Assembly: GCA_030044295.1 (NCBI GenBank)
Contig: JASHWB010000388.1
Location: 1 to 8,044, forward strand
DNA: 8,044 bases
Source of the DNA: Candidatus Acidiferrales bacterium
Lineage (GTDB): Bacteria; Acidobacteriota; Terriglobia; Acidiferrales; UBA7541
Direction of reading: 5' to 3'
Each line of letters starts with the position of its first letter. The stretch's first letter is position 1. Made by a program: the position numbers and the translations under genes. Under the pieces are notes generated by a model that was not told the DNA's origin, searched no databases, and was given only the letters and a program-made list of their open reading frames with translations. Positions 6,030 to 8,044 of this stretch are shown piece after piece.

Positions 6030-7001
6030 ATGCGGAAGACACATCTTGTGGGGGCACTCGCAGTTGCACTGGCTCTTTTCTGCTTGGCACTACCGAGATC
6101 GACTTCGGCCCAGGTCGCGGTAGGCATTTCCGTACACATCGGGCCGCCCGCTCTGCCTGTTTACGCGCAACCGATCTGTCCCGGTCCCGATTACATTTGG
6201 ACGCCCGGCTATTGGGCGTACGGGGACGATGGCTACTATTGGGTACCCGGAACGTGGGTGCTGGCGCCCCAGCCGGGTTACCTTTGGACGCCGGGTTGGT
6301 GGGGATTCGCAGGCGGCGCGTACGTGTGGCATGCGGGCTATTGGGGACCGCACGTAGGGTTTTACGGCGGCATTAACTATGGGTTCGGCTATTTCGGGGC
6401 AGGCTTCGTTGGCGGAGAATGGCGCGGTGGCCATTTCTTCTACAACACGGCGGTCTCGCACGTGAACGTGACGGTGGTGCGCAACGTGTACGTGAACCGC
6501 ACGGTAATAAACAACGTCCACGTGAATAACCATGTGAGTTTTAACGGCGGACCGCACGGAATAAACGCTCGACCGTCGGCGCAGCAACAACGGTGGGATA
6601 GCGAACAGCACGTGCAGGCGACGTCCGCTCAACAGCAGCACTTCGACGCGGCGCGCAGCAACACGTCGTTGCGCTATTCAGCGAACCACGGCCATCCGAA
6701 TGTTGGGGCAACGCAGCGTCCGGGCGAATTTACCGGCCGCGGCGCGACCCGTACGAACGGAAATCAGTCCCGGCCAGCGCAGAACCAGCCCAATCGGGGA
6801 GCGCAACCGAACAACCGTCAGGAGAACCGCAACGCTACGCCGGGGAATGAAAACCGGCCGGCCAAACAGCCTCACGCCCAACCGGCGCAGCGTGGAAACC
6901 GTCCTGCAGCAAAACCGCAGCAACCTCGCGGGAATCAAGGCGGTGAGCGCGGAGGCAAAAATAACGGCGGCGACCGCGGAAAGGACGACGGAGGCCGCTA
7001 G
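6030..7001 (+). CDS. Exported WxxGxW (YXWGXW) repeat protein with Asn/Gln/Arg/Gly-rich tail
   Basis: A 323-residue secreted protein. Residues 1-27 are a signal peptide, likely cut after STSA. Residues 55-107 hold four copies of an aromatic repeat about 15 residues apart: YIWTPGYW, YYWVPGTW, YLWTPGWW and YVWHAGYW, the pattern of the YXWGXW family, whose function is unknown. A Gly/Phe/Tyr stretch follows (108-137), then a Val/Asn-rich run of short strands (143-172, NVTVVRNVYVNRTVINNVHV). From about 180 to the end the chain is low in complexity, rich in Gln, Asn, Arg, Pro and Gly, ending in a GG-R/K-rich basic segment. An envelope or extracellular-matrix role is plausible but inferred. The coding region is framed by its own TATAAT box and a strong terminator, so it is probably monocistronic. 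Confidence 0.9.
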   Translation: MRKTHLVGALAVALALFCLALPRSTSAQVAVGISVHIGPPALPVYAQPICPGPDYIWTPGYWAYGDDGYYWVPGTWVLAPQPGYLWTPGWWGFAGGAYVWHAGYWGPHVGFYGGINYGFGYFGAGFVGGEWRGGHFFYNTAVSHVNVTVVRNVYVNRTVINNVHVNNHVSFNGGPHGINARPSAQQQRWDSEQHVQATSAQQQHFDAARSNTSLRYSANHGHPNVGATQRPGEFTGRGATRTNGNQSRPAQNQPNRGAQPNNRQENRNATPGNENRPAKQPHAQPAQRGNRPAAKPQQPRGNQGGERGGKNNGGDRGKDDGGR

Positions 7002-7026
7002 CCAGCAACACAAACCTGAATTGAGA

Positions 7027-7059
7027 AGCGGCGGAGCGAATCGCTCCGCCGCTTTTTTT
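7027..7059 (+). terminator. Rho-independent terminator of the WxxGxW-repeat gene
   Basis: A 12-bp GC-rich stem (7027-7038 with 7042-7053, arm AGCGGCGGAGCG), a 3-base loop and a run of seven T (7053-7059) begin 26 bp after the stop codon. It is polar: no T tract lies on the other strand. Confidence 0.95.
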
Positions 7060-7459
7060 GCCCGGGCGTTCCGTGGAGGCATAAGCGGGACATATTGTTT
7101 CCTGCCACACTCCTTACAATTTTCTTCGGTGCTTTCCCCGGCCCGCTCGACGGCTTCCGCAGTTTTCCGCATGGAATCGGCTTCACCTGCCAACAAAAAA
7201 GCTGACCATGTACTCTCTGGAAGGCGGTTTGAAGTCCTGGTGCAAGGCGGGACTGCCTGTTGAGCCTGTGGCGCTGGGTGACAGGAAGTGGGTCGATAAT
7301 CGATAGGCTGGGGCGAAAGGAATCGCGCAAAACCCCTGCGGGGCGCAGCTAAAGCATTCTGGCTACAGACAGGGATGGTCCGAGCGAATGATCGACGGAA
7401 AGAGCGTGTGAATGCTGCTACGGACTGGAAGCAAATGCGGCGGCTAAACTTCGCGGCAC
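7060..7459. other. Non-coding stretch between two terminators
   Basis: Apart from the rhodanese relic at 7208-7306 I see no gene, RNA or repeat family here. A small CCCC-TGC-GGGG hairpin occurs near 7335-7346. The stretch lies between the plus-strand terminator and the minus-strand terminator, so it may be transcriptionally quiet. Confidence 0.5.
7208..7306 (+). pseudogene. Relic of the C-terminal end of a rhodanese domain
   Basis: The 32 codons up to TAG at 7304-7306 begin MYSLEGGLKSWCKAGLPVEP, an almost consensus match to the last helix and loop of rhodanese (sulfurtransferase) domains. Nothing before it in the same frame resembles the rest of the domain, and the catalytic Cys loop is absent. 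In another frame (about 7190-7207) NKKADHV resembles the residues that normally precede this motif, suggesting a frameshift next to the A run at 7195-7200. No ribosome site precedes the ATG. I infer a decayed, inactive gene fragment. A tiny functional peptide is possible but unlikely. Confidence 0.5.
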
Positions 7460-7485
7460 AAAAAAGGGGGCCCACCCAGGCCCCC
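7460..7485 (-). terminator. Rho-independent terminator, minus strand
   Basis: Read on the minus strand, GGGGGCC (7479-7485) pairs with GGCCCCC (7466-7472) around a 6-base loop and is followed by six T (7465-7460). It ends transcripts coming from the glmM side, yet lies about 300 bp beyond the glmM stop. Confidence 0.85.
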
Positions 7486-7791
7486 ATACGCGTCCCCACC
7501 CCTAAGACCGGCCCCGGCGCGATAGAACCGGTTGCTGCCCCGGGCGTTAAGAGACAATCTAGTGCTGTGTTTGCACGCCGGGTGCCAACTTGGGAACCGA
7601 AGCAGGTGGGCGTATTTCCTTCTCGATCTGCTACTTAGCCGTCAGCTTGGCCTGCCTGTTCGCGCAGACTGCCAGTTCGAATCCGCTTTCTCAGAAATCG
7701 CAGGGCATTTACCTACATTCTTTGGAATATTCACTTCGCGTTCTGGCGAAGACCGAAGAGAGAGGTGGTATCCCGCGGATACCGTCGCGCT
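7486..7791 (-). ncRNA. Possible small RNA or long structured 3' UTR downstream of glmM
   Basis: About 300 bp between the glmM stop and the minus-strand terminator carry no credible gene on either strand. On the minus strand several local hairpins can be drawn: GGTATCC/GGATACC just after glmM, CTTCGC/GCGAAG at 7734-7751, and GTGC/GCAC near 7563-7577. I could not match it to 6S, SRP, RNase P or tmRNA signatures. The reading as an RNA rests only on position, local stems and the strong terminator. Confidence 0.3.
7767..7783. repeat. Perfect hairpin just after the glmM stop
   Basis: GGTATCC (7767-7773) and GGATACC (7777-7783) flank a 3-base loop, 8 bases past the glmM stop. On the minus strand it is followed by a C/T mix (CACCTCTCTCTT) rather than a clean T run, so it would be at best a leaky terminator, or the first stem of the downstream RNA. 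Confidence 0.6.
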
Positions 7792-8044
7792 TCAAGCGCC
7801 GATTTCTGATTTCAAAGCCGCGGCGATTGTATTCACCCAATGCTCGACGTCTTCCTGTCGCTCGGCTTCAACCATAACGCGCGCGAGCGGCTCGGTGCCT
7901 GAATAGCGCAGCACAATGCGGCCGGAATCGCCAAGCGCTCGCTCCGCTTCCTTGAATGCGCCAGAAACGCCGGGGAGGCCTTCCAGCGGAGGCTTCGAGC
8001 GCACACGGACGTTCACAATTTTCTGGGGAAACTCCTTCAGGTCT
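7792..8044 (-). CDS. glmM: Phosphoglucosamine mutase GlmM, C-terminal fragment (5' end outside the window)
   Basis: The last 83 residues and stop of a phosphohexomutase, read in from the right edge. GlmM converts glucosamine-6-phosphate to glucosamine-1-phosphate in the cytosol on the way to UDP-GlcNAc for peptidoglycan. The visible part is domain 4: the phosphate-binding loop RYSGTEPLARVMVEAE matches the RxSGTEPxxRVMVE signature of GlmM closely, with VNVRV and a terminal amphipathic helix around it. The catalytic serine and the metal-binding loop lie outside the window. GlmM is preferred over phosphomannomutase or phosphoglucomutase because of the loop wording and the immediate end after the domain; related mutases cannot be fully excluded from this fragment. 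Confidence 0.85.
   Translation of the reverse strand, partial: DLKEFPQKIVNVRVRSKPPLEGLPGVSGAFKEAERALGDSGRIVLRYSGTEPLARVMVEAERQEDVEHWVNTIAAALKSEIGA

Noticed and set aside
6998..7172. Minus-strand frame from 7172 starting MRKTAEAVERAG with a CxxC
   Set aside because: It reads straight through the plus-strand terminator and into the antisense of the WxxGxW gene, and its best upstream AGGTG is too far from the ATG. Kept only as a remote possibility.
7675..7684. GTTCGAATCC, resembling a tRNA T-loop
   Set aside because: The flanking bases do not pair as a T stem, and no D arm, anticodon arm or acceptor stem can be drawn around it on either strand.
7486..7791. Identification of the post-glmM region as 6S, SRP, RNase P or tmRNA
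   Set aside because: I looked for the hallmark sequences of each and found none convincing, so only an unnamed RNA candidate is reported.
7590..7877. Plus-strand frame beginning with a signal-peptide-like hydrophobic stretch (ICYLAVSLACLFAQTA)
   Set aside because: It runs about 85 bases into glmM on the opposite strand, turns into Arg-rich shadow sequence there, and has no ribosome site or homologous motif.
1..8044. CRISPR array, transposase, integrase, toxin-antitoxin or other defence genes
   Set aside because: No regularly spaced repeats, terminal inverted repeats with a transposase, or recognisable defence proteins are present on either strand.

Overview
The window is GC-rich chromosomal DNA with no plasmid, phage, insertion-sequence or CRISPR signature. 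The gene styles (a tandem PilZ protein with a 'LEPGKYIWG' motif, a WxxGxW repeat protein, a glmM with the RYSGTEP loop) suggest a free-living Acidobacteriota bacterium. That assignment rests on protein style only and no marker gene proves it.

Layout. Positions 1-848 (+) hold the 3' part of a PilZ-domain gene that begins before the window. Positions 1011-2045 (+) encode an exported transglutaminase-like protein. It converges on a minus-strand ABC import operon. That operon consists of an ATPase (3689-4492) and, overlapping it by 4 bp, a permease fused to its substrate-binding domain (2127-3692). Its family is glycine betaine/choline/OpuC, which also includes ergothioneine EgtU-type importers. 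A gene-free stretch (4493-5116) separates it from a divergent gene for a small Dph6-like ATP pyrophosphatase (5117-5803, +). After an intergenic inverted repeat and a TATAAT box comes an exported WxxGxW-repeat protein with an Asn/Gln/Arg/Gly-rich tail (6030-7001, +), closed by a textbook Rho-independent terminator. The last kilobase is mostly non-coding. It contains a relic of the C-terminal end of a rhodanese domain (7208-7306), a minus-strand terminator (7460-7485), an unexplained structured 300-bp stretch, and the C-terminus of phosphoglucosamine mutase GlmM (7792 to the right edge, -).

How the genes work together. Only the two ABC genes form an evident functional unit, a complete importer on two polypeptides. 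The other genes look like single transcription units. I see no convincing new multi-gene system. The points most worth a second look are the lipobox preserved inside the permease/binding-protein fusion, the possible 112-residue N-terminal extension of the ATPase with its own promoter-like signals, the possible RNA downstream of glmM, and the solitary Dph6-like enzyme.
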